From contig WFMF01000638.1 of the NCBI GenBank assembly GCA_011033025.1, positions 1 to 64,000 of the forward strand: a DNA stretch of 64,000 nt. The letters run 5' to 3'. Under the pieces are notes generated by a model. That model made no database searches. It saw only the letters and a list, made by a program, of their open reading frames with translations, and was not told where the DNA came from. Made by a program: the position numbers and the translations under genes. The first letter of the stretch is position 1, and each line of letters opens with the position of its first letter. This document shows, one piece after another, positions 25,795 through 37,015 of this stretch. Source of the DNA: Beroe forskalii (lineage: Eukaryota > Ctenophora > Nuda > Beroida > Beroidae).

Positions 25795-26755
25795 TTGGCC
25801 TTTTTGTAAAACAAAAAGGCAAATAGGAGGGTTGGCAGAGATCGTGGTCTGGGAGGGTGAGAAATGGAATATGTGTATATCAGGTCCAGTTTTGCAATAC
25901 AACTACTGTAATTTCTGGAAAGTGCCCGGATTGCTCCTTTATAATATCAGTCGCGAAAATGTCCCTCCGTCCGTCCGTCCCTCCGGCCGTCCCTCCCTCC
26001 GTTTGTCCCCATATCTCATAAATATTCAAAATAAAGAATTTCTTGATTCATGGAGCTATCGGTTTTCAAATCTTATAGGTTGATCTGGCCCATCTGTGCC
26101 GCATGCTCGAACTCCTAAATTATGATAAGTTTTAAATCTAATTAGGCTGTTGAAGAATTCGTGCCTTAAAAAGTTAAAATCTTAGTTATGAGTTGGGCGG
26201 TGGATTGGAGGTAAAGGCTTCGGTTTTGTACTAGGTTTAGTACCAAACTGCACAACTATTAGACTTTTTGCTGAATTCGACTAATTTTGAGAATCCTGTT
26301 CGCTGTGACAGACGAATATTGCTTTTTGGAACAAGAGACATTGAAACAGAAAACAAAAGCACGAAATTTGAAAATCAGATGAAAAGTGATATCAAATTAG
26401 TATAAACATTCAAGAAAATACATCGCGTGAATAAACGGTGACACAATTTGATGCGAAACGTAAACCAATTCAACAAAATGGCGCGAAATCTACAACGAAC
26501 TGAGTACAACAACGAACGTGCGCGCACGAATTTTAGAAGAAATGGCACGTGCCAATTCGTGTCCTCAGTGGTCACGTGCAGCACGCGCATCGGAACAATA
26601 TGACTTCATAACGACTGCGTTTTGTATTATCTTATTTTGATGCTTAGGTCACATCAAGCAATTCTGTACTGTAGGAAATTAAGCGCCTGCATGGAGGTGC
26701 CTGTTGTAGGAACAACAATAATCGTGTCGGTGCAGGCGCAATTCTTGTTCATTAA
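25795..26755 (+). mobile_element. putative transposable element, copy B
   Basis: Starts with a perfect hairpin, arms GCCTTTTTGT and ACAAAAAGGC around AAA. Then come GGTTGGCAGAGAT and CTCCTTTATAATATCAG with TCGCG, a CCGTCC/CCCTCC simple repeat (25965-26010), and a terminal hairpin with arms AATTAAGCGCCTGC and GCAGGCGCAATT. These landmarks match the reverse complement of 10748-12131 in order. No transposase was seen. It lies between the PAN-kringle gene and the next gene. Confidence 0.6.
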
Positions 26756-27454
26756 TTACTTACTCCAGGATTATTGCCCATATTACTTACCCTGTTTTAC
26801 TGTTTTTCAATTCAAGCATTTTTAGCTATTAAATTGCTGCAGGAAAACAGTCAATATCTTGAATTCTACCGAGCATACAATGTGCTTATTTTCGTGATGA
26901 CTCTTCATAGAGAACGAAAAGGGAAAACACACCAGTGGATATCAATGAACCCTACTGAAGGATTACTAGTTAGTTGAAACTTTAAAAGAAAACTATTTTC
27001 AATTTAGATTTTCCTATCTCTTATTACTTTTTAGTTTCCAAAGAGGGAATTTGCATCTCAAAGACGGGCAATTTGCTTCTTCTTTTGCGGTCACCAGTTT
27101 CTAGTGCAATTTGCATTAAAAGTTTACAAAATGTAAGGGAATGTTATATCTGAAGGGAGAGTTACAATCTGAATTCTGAAAGTTAGAAGAACTGAAATCG
27201 AAGAACTACCCATGAATATGAATGACATGTCATGATAGTGCAACTTTATGTCGTATGTTACATAGAATGCACTATAGGTACTATATTTTGCAATTACCAA
27301 ATTTACAAGAGATACATCTAAAGATCTATGTGTTACTAATACCTTTAATCTTTATGCTTTTATACTCTCTTTCAGATGTAATATTCATGCAACTGATGAA
27401 AATTTCAGCTTTAGCTTAATTCAAGTTGCCCTGTTCTATTTTTTGCTTAAAAAG

Positions 27455-30400
27455 GTACCTTACCTCAAAAGGTTGGAGGGTGCCCATACTTCTTTTTCCC
27501 GTACATACCTGGAGTGTGTGATGGTACAAAAACAGAGAATCAATACAACACATGGTTCATCCATTTCTCAAAAACTGGACTTCAAGTTTACTGTGATTCA
27601 ATTCTGCTATACAGGTTACCATAATCTAATCTTTGTGAGGAATGATCTTGGAAGTTGTTACAAAACAATTTAACATTTCTTATATTTATTTGCCCCTAAT
27701 ATTGAAATGAAATTGAAGAAAAGTTCCTAAATGAGCAAAAAAAATTAAAGCTGTGCACAAAATCAAGTAAAAATGAAAAATAACCTGATAGACTAAAAAT
27801 AGTAGAGAGTTGCTGTATATGTTAATATTCAATAAATATATTTTGTTTCAGGGTTCAAAATTGGCAGGAAGTCTGTAATTCTCTAACTGTGGATAATCAT
27901 GAAATCTATGTAACCTCTATGGTAAGAGTTTTGAAAGATTGTTTTTCCAGCTCACAAGCCACTTCGCACATCGTATTGAGTGTACCTGCACACAGAACAC
28001 CACATGACTGAACTACATGACAATATCCAAAGGTTTAGAAGCTAAATCATCTAGCCATTTCGTGCATTTCCATGTCATGCAGGTTTTCTAGTCATATGAT
28101 ATAATAAAGTTAATAAAGAGTTAAATGCTAATTCTAATACTTGATTTTCTTTCACTTCAGGTCACAAGCACCACACATGAATTCTATGTCCATCATGAGC
28201 CTGGCCTCATTGATATTTCGACTTTCCCACTTGGTGGTAAGACAAAATTATCTCAATAATTATAATTCCATATTTCATGCTTATAATGAGAGCAATAATA
28301 CTTTAAAGCTTTAATGAGAGCAATAATTGATTTTAATTAGTGCCCAAGGTAATACCGTCACCAATCATTTTGACAGTTAAGGAAAATGGTTTGACTTAGC
28401 AACTAGTAACATCACAGTCCACAATTAATCAATTGAAATTCAGACTACCACTTAACTGGGTCTGGAAAAATGCGGCAGAAAATTTTCAATGAAGGGTGCA
28501 AATCATTAGCAAATGACTTGATATCAGCAAAATGCAAATCTGTAATATCAGCAAGAACTACAGACAAACAGGTAATTTGTACAATAGTCCTTGTCTGATC
28601 TTATTAGCATTTTTCTTCCATTCTACTTACAGGATTACTGATTGATGAATGAGAAATATTATTTGATATTATAATAGTAATATAGTAACAAACCACATAA
28701 CAACATAACAGTAGGTACTGTAATGAACTCAAATATCTGCCAGTCAAAAATGTATACCTATGATTTAACAATTAGGAACTTTTTGGGATGATTCTTATTT
28801 TTAGTGTAATTAATTCTCTCTATTTTCCCAGATTCGAACTATCCAAGACACAATTTTGACTGAATTCGAAACCTCCTTGCACTGGGGAGTGATGAAACAG
28901 CAAATCATCTACACGAAAAAGCTTGACCTAATAGATAAATATAATATCACAGTAAGTTAGCAGTAGTTAAAAACATAATGCAAAATTGAAAAATTGTGAC
29001 ACTTATATGTCTCTTAAAACATAAGCATACCTTATGATATGAAAATAATGGCAAACCTATATTTAATGACTAAGTTAACAATTAGAGTTCAGATAAGACC
29101 TGGCAATGAAAATCTTATATCTTGTCAAAGCATCTGATCAAAACATTTTCCATACAGTAGTAGACACAAAAACACAATGAATTGTATGTACAAGTCAATT
29201 ATGTAACTTAGTTTAGAGAAATCATAATTCAGGTACATCTGGAAGAACACTACCCTAAGTTTTTGTCCAGCACTATTGGAAAGGAATTCTCGAAACAGAA
29301 AAGGCGACAATTGATAGAAAAAGTTAAGGCAGCAGAGGAATTGAAGCGACATCATATCGCTAGAAATGTACTCAAAAAAGCAAGAAACTTTTATAGGATA
29401 AACATGCTCGAAGTCCTTAAATCATTTATGCAACACTTCACTGAAGTGGCTTTGCAATACCAGGTATATGGTAGCTTAATATCTTTATAATATGGTATGG
29501 TGCCATAATTTCTTTAGGATGACCAATTACATCGAGACATAATAATGTGTTATTTCTTACCTGAGAGGCTAAGAAAAATTCAGAAAGACCTAAATTAATT
29601 ACTTGAATAAAAACCTGATCATAGAAGTAGGTACCCCATACAAAATCCTCTGAAGACTATACACTTTTTTTCATTTGCAGAATGGGTTTTGGGAAAAATC
29701 AACAAAACAAGCTGCATTCATCTTTCGTTTGTTTAACCATTTTGCCAGTCCTCGATACAAACCAAACTTTTTATATAAGAGTTGATGGATTCAATGTGAT
29801 GCACTTTTTAAAGATGTGATATTGGTATCTTTCATCTGTGCCATTCCTTGTGCCCATTTTTCTCCAGTGACCTTGCCCATTATTTCTGTTTAACCCATTC
29901 AAAACTTCTGCCAGTCAAATTTCCATTCATGGATTGTTACAGTAAATCATTGGCAGTGTTTATAGGTTCCATTATAGAAAGTATATACCTAAGTTAAATA
30001 TTGATTCATTCTTAGTTTACATAACATAATCAATAGTGGTATACCTACTTTACTTTGAGTTACATATACTTAGAGTAATAAATGTATCATTTTATCTTAT
30101 TGTTTTAAAGTTTTCAATGCAATACTAATGCTTCAGGACTCAGAAATATTAAGAGACCTGCTTGAAGTGCCAGATATGTTTAATGAGTCGTCAGTTATCC
30201 ACAATTTTGGAGACACTTTTAGGGAACAGCATTATGAAAATGATGGTATGTCATGTCTATTCCTTAGCATTTAGAAATCAAAACTATGCTCTACCTTTGT
30301 AGTGAGATAAAAAATCTTACTTAGTCTCATTCATATGGGCCATGGAGTCCTGGGTGGCCCAGCCTTGCAGTTGTAAGCTGTGAGGGGCATGTGGGCCGAA

Positions 30401-31308
30401 ACCCCTCCGTTTCCCTTTGTCACCTACATCGCAGATGGCAGGGAGACCTTAAAACTGTAGGGTAACCACTGATGATTCACAGTTTAGTATCTTCCGCCTC
30501 TTATGTCAATCCTTGAAGTAGAAAATCGATTACAGTATTTTGTTATGTTTGTAGTATACCCATACACCTCTATAGATAAGACATTGGATTTATGACTGCC
30601 ACCCTCCCCCCACCCTCCTTTATGCTTGGATAGATCTAAGCATAAAGGAGGAGGAGGGGAGGGTGGGGGTCATGGACTAAGTGGCCCATATGAATGAGAC
30701 TAAGTGAGATTTTTTTTAAATCTCACTGCATGAATAAAGTGTGTTGATCTTAAAGTGCAAACCAATTACATGATACAGTTCTTAAGTTTACAAAGTAGTG
30801 TGTGGTTTTGATATCTTCTTTGAGATTTCTGTGTTTCACTGCAATGATCAATCATACATATAAAACTTATCACTAATCCATTTCAGATAATGAAAATCAA
30901 GAAAACTTGTCAGAGAAATCTGAACATGGTGAAGATGATGGTGCATCACAACCAGCAGATCATGTTGTACATTCTTTTAATGGAGAGATAGTATCACATT
31001 TTCTCTATTATCACAAATTAGATTATGGGTTAGAAGAGCCAGATAATCCACCATATACCACTTCTTATCTGCAACTGTTTACAGGAACTTTATCATGGCT
31101 TCCTGAAATTGCAAATCATGGAGACATCTATTATAATTCACCAGATCAATTTGATGATAGCTTCTATTATGACTATGGGGCAGCTTACTATGGTTATGAT
31201 GCACCTCCTGTAGCTGCACCACTGAAAGATTACAACTATCATAGTCATCAAACTGTTAAAGAAACAAGACAAGGTGATAGGAAATTACCCTCACTTAGAA
31301 GAATGTAA
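27455..31308 (+). CDS. unrecognised multi-exon protein with acidic, Tyr-rich tail (5' end not found)
   Basis: Exons: 27455 (or 27472)-27614, 27852-27921, 28161-28236, 28444-28571, 28832-28951, 29233-29463, 30137-30245, 30887-31308; all junctions are GT-AG and in phase, giving at least 438 residues. I do not recognise the family. The first exon reads GGCPYFFFPYIPGVCDG and NTWFIHFSKTGLQVYCDS; exon 6 is a charged helical stretch (EFSKQKRRQLIEKVKAAEEL); the last exon is acidic, then rich in Tyr and Asp (FDDSFYYDYGAAYYGYD), and ends KLPSLRRM before TAA. No signal peptide or membrane segment was seen in the part found. The start codon and first exon(s) are missing; an open stretch after CTGCAG at about 26842 is a weak candidate. 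The frame through the first exon was chosen because only it continues across the next splice. Confidence 0.7.
30301..30727. mobile_element. MITE-like element with about 45-bp terminal inverted repeats
   Basis: It lies in the last intron of the unrecognised gene. The left end (AGTGAGATAAAAAATCTTAC, then TTAGTCTCATTCATATGGGC) is mirrored by the right end (GCCCATATGAATGAGACTAA, then TTTAAATCTCACT). Inside is a second large hairpin: CCTCCTTTATGCTT and AAGCATAAAGGAGG, flanked by C-rich and G-rich arms (30600-30672). An internal stretch (30346-30480) is shared, inverted, with 31567-31745. No clear target-site duplication. Confidence 0.75.
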
Positions 31309-31486
31309 CATTCTTCACAATCCATATAGCAATAACATTTATCATAAATTGAGTACTGAGTGTTGATAGAAAATTATGGATATGAAGTGTATAGCATGAT
31401 TATGAACATGACTGTATTCGTTCTGCAAAGAAGATATGAAGTATTATTATACAAATATTTGAGCTACAGCTGGAGGCCAATGCCAG
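31309..31486. other. 3' flank of the unrecognised gene
   Basis: Presumed 3' untranslated region. No AATAAA or ATTAAA was seen before the insertion that begins at 31501, so the poly(A) site is unclear. Confidence 0.35.
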
Positions 31487-33140
31487 ATTCAACATACTAA
31501 TCCAAAGTCTTATCTATAAAGGTGAATGAGCATATGACAAACATAAAACAAAGAGTGGAGAAGGAAGAGAGTAGCCTGTGAATCATCAGCAGTTGCCTTG
31601 CAGTCGCAAGGTTCCCCCTTGTCAACTCAATGAGGTTTTCAATCAGCAGGTGACAAAAGAGAACAGAGAGGTTTTGGCCAATTATACCTCTCACAAGTTA
31701 CAACTGCAAGGCTGAGCCACCCAGAACTCCGGAATTCTGAGTTTAGCGGCTTGCCGCACCGCGCACTCCGTGCGCAAAACCAGGGTGCTGGTTAGGGCAA
31801 TATAGAAAGAAGGGGGGATTTGGACGTAGAGATCAATGGAAGTGGAAGAAATAGAAAACTTTTGCCATGAGGCAACACAGCTGGTCAAAATCCTCAAAAT
31901 AGTTGCCTGAAACTATTGGTACACTTAATCTACATTCAAAATGTCCCTGTCAGTCTCATTTCACTGTATCACATGTTCATTACACTGTGGACAGTACCAT
32001 TGTGAATGAAGTGTCTTCCCTCTGGTTCCTCAGACCTTCTCTTCTTTAATTCTTGAACCAGAATCCGGTGTTGTGCCCTCAGTATTCAAATGATCTATTT
32101 TGGGCCCGGGCTTAGGAATCGGGGAAAGACAACGTCTGGCAACGCGGAAGGGCCAAGCTTGCTAAACACGTATATCCCTGTCTGCATTGCGCGGCGCGCT
32201 TCCTATGCGGGCTTAGGAAACGGCCAAGCAACGCCTGGCTACCCCTACCTAGCCATTGCGTCTTTTGACGACCCTGGTTGCTAAACAAGTATAATGCCGT
32301 TAGCGTTGCGCGCTTCCTCAGAAACGCGCGGCGCGTACACACACACATACTCCGGCTTAGCGACGCCCCTGGGTAGGTTCCTGAGCTGAGCCTGCTTGTC
32401 AGGCGTTGCCTGACCCCCTCGCGCGCGCAACGACTTTAAATTTAAAATTTCAAATAATGGGTCTGACGACGTCAGACAAGAGCCTGCGCCTGCTTGCTAA
32501 ACACGTATGTCCCTGTTTGCATTGCGCGACGCGCTTCCAATTCCCCGTAGGGAAGCGCCGCGCGCGTACACACACCTAGCGGGCTTAGGAATAAGCCTAC
32601 ATAGGTGTGTGTACGCGCCGCGCGCTTCCATTACCGCGTGCAACGCAAACAGTTGCTAAACACGTATATCCCTGTAGGGCCAGAGAAGCGCGCTCCCCTA
32701 ACCAGGGTCGTCGCGCCGCGCACTCCGTGCGCAAAACCAGGGCGCTGGTTAGGGTCAAGAAGCGCGCGGCGCGTACACACACCTATGCGGGCTTAGGAAC
32801 GCAACGCAAACAGGAATATTCGTGTTTAACAACTGGTTGGGGGTCGTAGGATGTTACCCTACTCTGATCGCGCGCAAACAACTCAACGTACCATATTTGG
32901 ACGTCACCGTTGAGTTGCCAGACGTTGTCTGCGAGCCGGGGCGCGCGCGCAGGGGGCCAGGCAACGTCTGGTCGTCTGGCAAATCGAGTCTGGATTATGG
33001 ATGAGTCTCGATGATCCAGCTCCAAATCATTAAAGTTTTCCTTATTAAATAAATTGTGATAATGCTGGTCTGTACTATTGTAAAATGATGAAATTTGGTT
33101 TATTTTTTTTGCTTCCTCAGCTATCAATTCAACATACTAA
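31487..33140. mobile_element. 1.6 kb GC-rich insertion between 14-bp direct repeats
   Basis: ATTCAACATACTAA occurs at 31487-31500 and again at 33127-33140, as expected of a target-site duplication. The interior is far more GC-rich than its surroundings. It contains four variants of TTGCTAAACACGTATATCCC followed by a GCGCGGCGCG-type block and TACACACACC (near 32158, 32277, 32491, 32652). It also has a direct repeat of CGCACTCCGTGCGC with AAAACCAGGG (31755 and 32716). No transposase or reverse transcriptase frame was seen inside. Confidence 0.6.
32547..32632. repeat. long inverted repeat inside the GC-rich insertion
   Basis: The left arm has GGAAGCGC, a GCGCG block, GTACACACACCTA and GGGCTTA. 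The right arm mirrors it with TAAGCC, TAGGTGTGTGTACGCG and GCGCGCTTCC. Each arm is about 38 bp with a few mismatches. Confidence 0.7.
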
Positions 33141-33147
33141 CACATAC

Positions 33148-33232
33148 ATTTGATCCTGGGACAGAATCTTTGATCCTGGGAGATCCCTTTGATCCTGGGA
33201 GAGTCTTCTTGACCCAGTGAAAGCCTCAATGG
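33148..33232. repeat. GATCCTGGGA minisatellite, left part
   Basis: Three to four units of TTTGATCCTGGGAGAGTCT type stand directly before the LINE. The same satellite resumes after the LINE at about 35425. Confidence 0.7.
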
Positions 33233-35015
33233 TCCTGCTGATGGCTTTAGTTCTGTGTTTACAAACGAACCATATGGCCCACTGCCTGAATCTTGTTACA
33301 AAACACCTGACAAGATCATTTCTGATGTTAGCATTTCCGAAGAAGATGTGATTAATGAATTGAAGTCTTTGAACATATTCAAAAGCTCAGGTCCAGATAA
33401 TATACACCCTAAGCTGCTGAAAGCCCTTGCTGGAAACCCTGATTTTGTGAAGAGCCTTACAATGCTTTATAATAACTGTATTAGCGAGCAGAAAATTCCT
33501 AAATTATGGAAAGTTGCAAGTGTCATAAGTCTACACAAGAAAGATGCCAAGACAGATCCTCTCAACTACAGACCTGTATCGTTAACATGCATTCTTTGTA
33601 AAATTTATGAGAAATTCATTAGGAATCATGTCTTAGACTTTGTGAGGGATGATATAAGTGAACACCAACATGGCTTTATAGACAACAAATCATGTTTATC
33701 AAATTTATTGGAGACTGTTGATGCCATAATTGAACTTTTAGACTCAGGTTATCCTGTAGATTTGTTTTATTTTGACTTTTGCAAAGCTTTCGACACAGTT
33801 CCTCACCACAGGCTTCTCACTAAGTTGGAAAATTATGGCATCAAGGGCTCAACATTGTCTATTTTGAGGGATTTTCTTAGTGAAAGATCATTACATACTT
33901 GTGTTAGGGGAAACTATTCATCTCTTAGAAAAGTACTCTCTGGTGTGCCACAGGGCTCAGTTTTGGGTCCCTTGTTATTTATACTGTATATAAATGACCT
34001 TCCTGATGGTATCAATAATCTCACTAAGTTATTTGCAGATGACATGAAGCTAATTGTGAATGCTGGCAGTAATAACAAAAAAACTGTTAATAGTGATCTT
34101 AAATCACTTGAAAACTGGGAATCTTTGTGGCTTCTTAGGTTTAATCCTGAAAAATGTAAAGTCATGCACTTTGATTATAATCAGAATCCTATGAATGAAT
34201 ATAGAATAGATGGAGTTATTTTAGATAGCGTACAATCTGAAAAAGATCTTGGTGTTGTTGTGAATAATCAATTGAAATGGAATGACAACATAAACTCTTG
34301 TATTAAAGATGCTAATAGAATGATTGCTTGGGTAACTAGAAACATGCTTAATCGTGATCCAGCTATTTTAACACGTATCTATAAGACTATAATAAGACCA
34401 AAGTTAGAGTATTGTGTTCAAATCTGGAATAGGAGTACTTGCCATGGTAATTGGTCAACTATTTTAGAGTTGGAATCTATACAGCGTAGATTTACAAGAC
34501 TAGTCAATGATATTGGACTATTACCCTATAGTGAGCGTTTGAAGAAACTTAATCTTACAACTTTAGGTGAGCGTAGATTAAGAGGTGATCTTATCGAGAC
34601 TTATAAAATCTTAAATGATAAAGTCCAATATGGTGAAAATCTATTTAGACTTGGTAGGTCAGGAAAGAACATTTTGCATAGAAGTGTTAAATCTAATGAT
34701 TCTGATATTTGTAAATTGAGGGCACATTTTCTACCTGAAAGAGTGCGTAATTACTGGAATAAATTACCTAACTACGTTAAGTCTTCTAATGATGTGAATT
34801 CATTTAAGAGTAATTTGGAAGGTTTTAAGAATGAATGTTTGCATGAGAATGATAATAATTATTGGCATGTCTCAAAACTTATATTAGATAAGATTGAAGG
34901 AAAAGATTATCTACAAAACAAATCAAAGTTTAATAACTTTTTGATGCAAAATATTTTATTGCGAATAGGAAAGGTATTAACACCTATGTCAGACCAAGTA
35001 GTATTGAATAGTTAG
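33216..35015 (+). CDS. non-LTR retrotransposon reverse transcriptase (5'-truncated ORF2)
   Basis: Open frame of about 600 codons, closed upstream by an in-frame TGA at 33213 and ending in TAG; there is no ATG at a sensible place, so it is a 5'-truncated ORF2. Counting from the GTG at 33255, the reverse transcriptase blocks are NYRPVSLTCILCKIYEK (104-120), YFDFCKAFDTVPHH (172-185), SGVPQGSVLGPLLFILYINDL (split here as 229-239 and 240-249) and LFADDMKL (259-266, the polymerase aspartates in an FADD form). A conserved C-terminal region follows, including RVRNYWNKLPNYV. The upstream apurinic-type endonuclease domain is missing. The style fits the Jockey/CR1 group of LINEs. The frame has no internal stop, suggesting a fairly recent insertion. 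Confidence 0.9.
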   Translation, partial: SESLNGPADGFSSVFTNEPYGPLPESCYKTPDKIISDVSISEEDVINELKSLNIFKSSGPDNIHPKLLKALAGNPDFVKSLTMLYNNCISEQKIPKLWKVASVISLHKKDAKTDPLNYRPVSLTCILCKIYEKFIRNHVLDFVRDDISEHQHGFIDNKSCLSNLLETVDAIIELLDSGYPVDLFYFDFCKAFDTVPHHRLLTKLENYGIKGSTLSILRDFLSERSLHTCVRGNYSSLRKVLSGVPQGSVLGPLLFILYINDLPDGINNLTKLFADDMKLIVNAGSNNKKTVNSDLKSLENWESLWLLRFNPEKCKVMHFDYNQNPMNEYRIDGVILDSVQSEKDLGVVVNNQLKWNDNINSCIKDANRMIAWVTRNMLNRDPAILTRIYKTIIRPKLEYCVQIWNRSTCHGNWSTILELESIQRRFTRLVNDIGLLPYSERLKKLNLTTLGERRLRGDLIETYKILNDKVQYGENLFRLGRSGKNILHRSVKSNDSDICKLRAHFLPERVRNYWNKLPNYVKSSNDVNSFKSNLEGFKNECLHENDNNYWHVSKLILDKIEGKDYLQNKSKFNNFLMQNILLRIGKVLTPMSDQVVLNS

Positions 35016-35424
35016 CAGGTGTTTTTATAATTGTTTATTGACAGTGGTTTTTAATTTATTTTAAAATCAGTTTCGCTATATTTACTGGTTTTGCTTATTA
35101 TTTTGGATTCTAACTATGTCCATCAGTTATTTATTTCAGTCAATTATTTATTTATCATATCTACTTCATTTTATTTTAAGCAGGCTCTATTAATTTTACT
35201 CATATTTTTCATCTTAAATTATATTTTTATAATTTTGACTTCAGATTGGGGGTACCTTGTGAAGGTATGTAATAGTAGTGAAGTATTTTGATTGCCGATT
35301 TTTATTCTATTTTTGGACACTTTGGATATAAGGTGTGGAAACGAAGGATGAAGTTTTTAGCTAGTTTTATAGAATGAATTGTGTTACTTTATAGTAAAAT
35401 TGTTATATTATATTATTATATTAG
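33233..35424 (+). mobile_element. truncated LINE (Jockey/CR1-like) inside a minisatellite
   Basis: Contains the reverse transcriptase frame, a roughly 400-bp AT-rich 3' region and an ATT-rich 3' tail (TATTATATTATTATATTA). GATCCTGGGA satellite lies on both sides, so the element landed in or was engulfed by the array. No target-site duplication could be made out. The boundaries are approximate. Confidence 0.75.
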
Positions 35425-36050
35425 ACTCTTTGATTCTGAGACAGACTCCTTAATCACAGGATGCTCTCCTTAATTATCTCCTTGATTCTAGGAGTGATTC
35501 CTTGTTTCTGGGATGGAATTCTTCACTCTTGAAGTTTCACCGTGATCCTGATCCTGGAAGAGTCACCTTGGTCCTGAGAGATCGGTTTCCTTGATCCCGA
35601 GAAAGACTCCTTGATCATATCTGGGGAAAGACTCCTTGATCATGGGAAAGATTCCTTGATTCTGGGAAAGACTCTTTGATCCTGGGACAGATTCCATCTG
35701 AAATACTCCTTCACCCCAGAATTTACTCCTTGATTCTTCACCCAGGACTTATTCCTTGTTCCTGGGATTGAATGATCCTGAGAAAGTACCCCTGATCCTG
35801 AGAGAGTCTCCTTGATCTTGAGACAGTCTCCTTGATGCTGAGAGTTTCCTTGATCCTAGGGAAGACTCAATGATCCTGAGAGAGTCCCTTGATGCTGTGA
35901 GAGTGTCCTTGATTGTAGGGAAGACTTTATGGTCCTGAGAGTCTCCCTGATTGTAGGGAAGACCCTATGATTCTGAGAGTCTCCTTGATCCTGAGAGAGT
36001 CTCCTTGATCCTGGGAGAGTCTCCTTGATCATGAGAAAGTCTCCTTGATA
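35425..36050. repeat. GATCCTGAGAGAGTCTCCTT minisatellite, right part
   Basis: About 30 variable units of 19-25 bp (CTTGATCCTGGGAGAGTCTC and relatives). Homogeneity is highest toward the right end. The minus-strand open frame across it is an artefact. Confidence 0.85.
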
Positions 36051-37015
36051 GTTGCTGTTGTTGCTATTGTCAACAATGACAAAATTTCCAATTGTGTTTC
36101 TGACTCTCACCAGAATGATATGATACTTGCATTTATGATGCAATGTAAGTATCATTTTACTTTCAACTTTGATATTATGTCACATCAGGAATAAGAGTTA
36201 TGTAGTAAACTATCAAACTCAAAATCTGAAATTAGGAAATTTAGCATATTGAGACAATGAAAATTTCAGACTAAATAAAAATTGTTTTTCATAGTTCAAA
36301 CCCAGTCAAACTTATACTATGTACCATGTAATTGTAAAACATGGAATAGATGAATATATGAAATTTCAACAAGCATCTTGTTATTGTTTACATGCTGAAG
36401 AAATATGATTCCCAAGCTGGTCCAGATGATGAATCCTTTACATTTCAAATTATAATTTGATATCATACAGTATTCTAGGTTAATAATTTAAGGTCCTTAG
36501 ATAAATCTGAATTTAGAATAAAGTAATAATAAAAATATGAATTATAAAGTATAGATTATAAAATATGATATTATATTTAGTATGTATTCAAATCATAAAG
36601 AGAATTAGAATATAATGTTATAGGCGACAATGAATATTATTAATCTTGAATGGTAAAAACCTTATTGATACCAGATAAAAAATTATTGCTACTGTAAGTT
36701 ATCTTCAATATATTATTTGGCACAATATTAACTGAATAACTGGTGTTATTTCTTAATCATTCTTTGTGTACCACCTAATGTAGTATTAACAACATCTGTA
36801 TCTTTGTTCAAAAATCTCTGACCTCCTTAATGTCAAGGCATTCATATTGACCACATTTTTATATGGTTCATCACACAAGGTTTAAAGTTGCCTAGTGCGA
36901 GATTTTGGCTGTGTTGTAGATTAACAACTGACACTCCATGACAAGTGTCATGGAGTTTCTCTACACAATAAAGAATGAATTCTTCACTTCTTTTAATAGG
37001 TCTGTAAACTTTATC
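36051..37015. other. AT-rich stretch with hairpin, 3' of the Ig-Kazal-VWD gene
   Basis: No exons seen. At 36933-36956 there is a perfect hairpin: ACTCCATGACA, AG, TGTCATGGAGT. On the minus strand it lies about 60 bp after the stop codon of the Ig-Kazal-VWD gene and just beyond its likely poly(A) signal. Confidence 0.5.
36992..36997 (-). terminator. probable ATTAAA poly(A) signal
   Basis: ATTAAA on the minus strand, 18 bp after the TAG stop at 37016-37018 of the Ig-Kazal-VWD-C8 gene. It is the only poly(A)-type hexamer seen close by, though the short distance makes it tentative. Confidence 0.35.
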
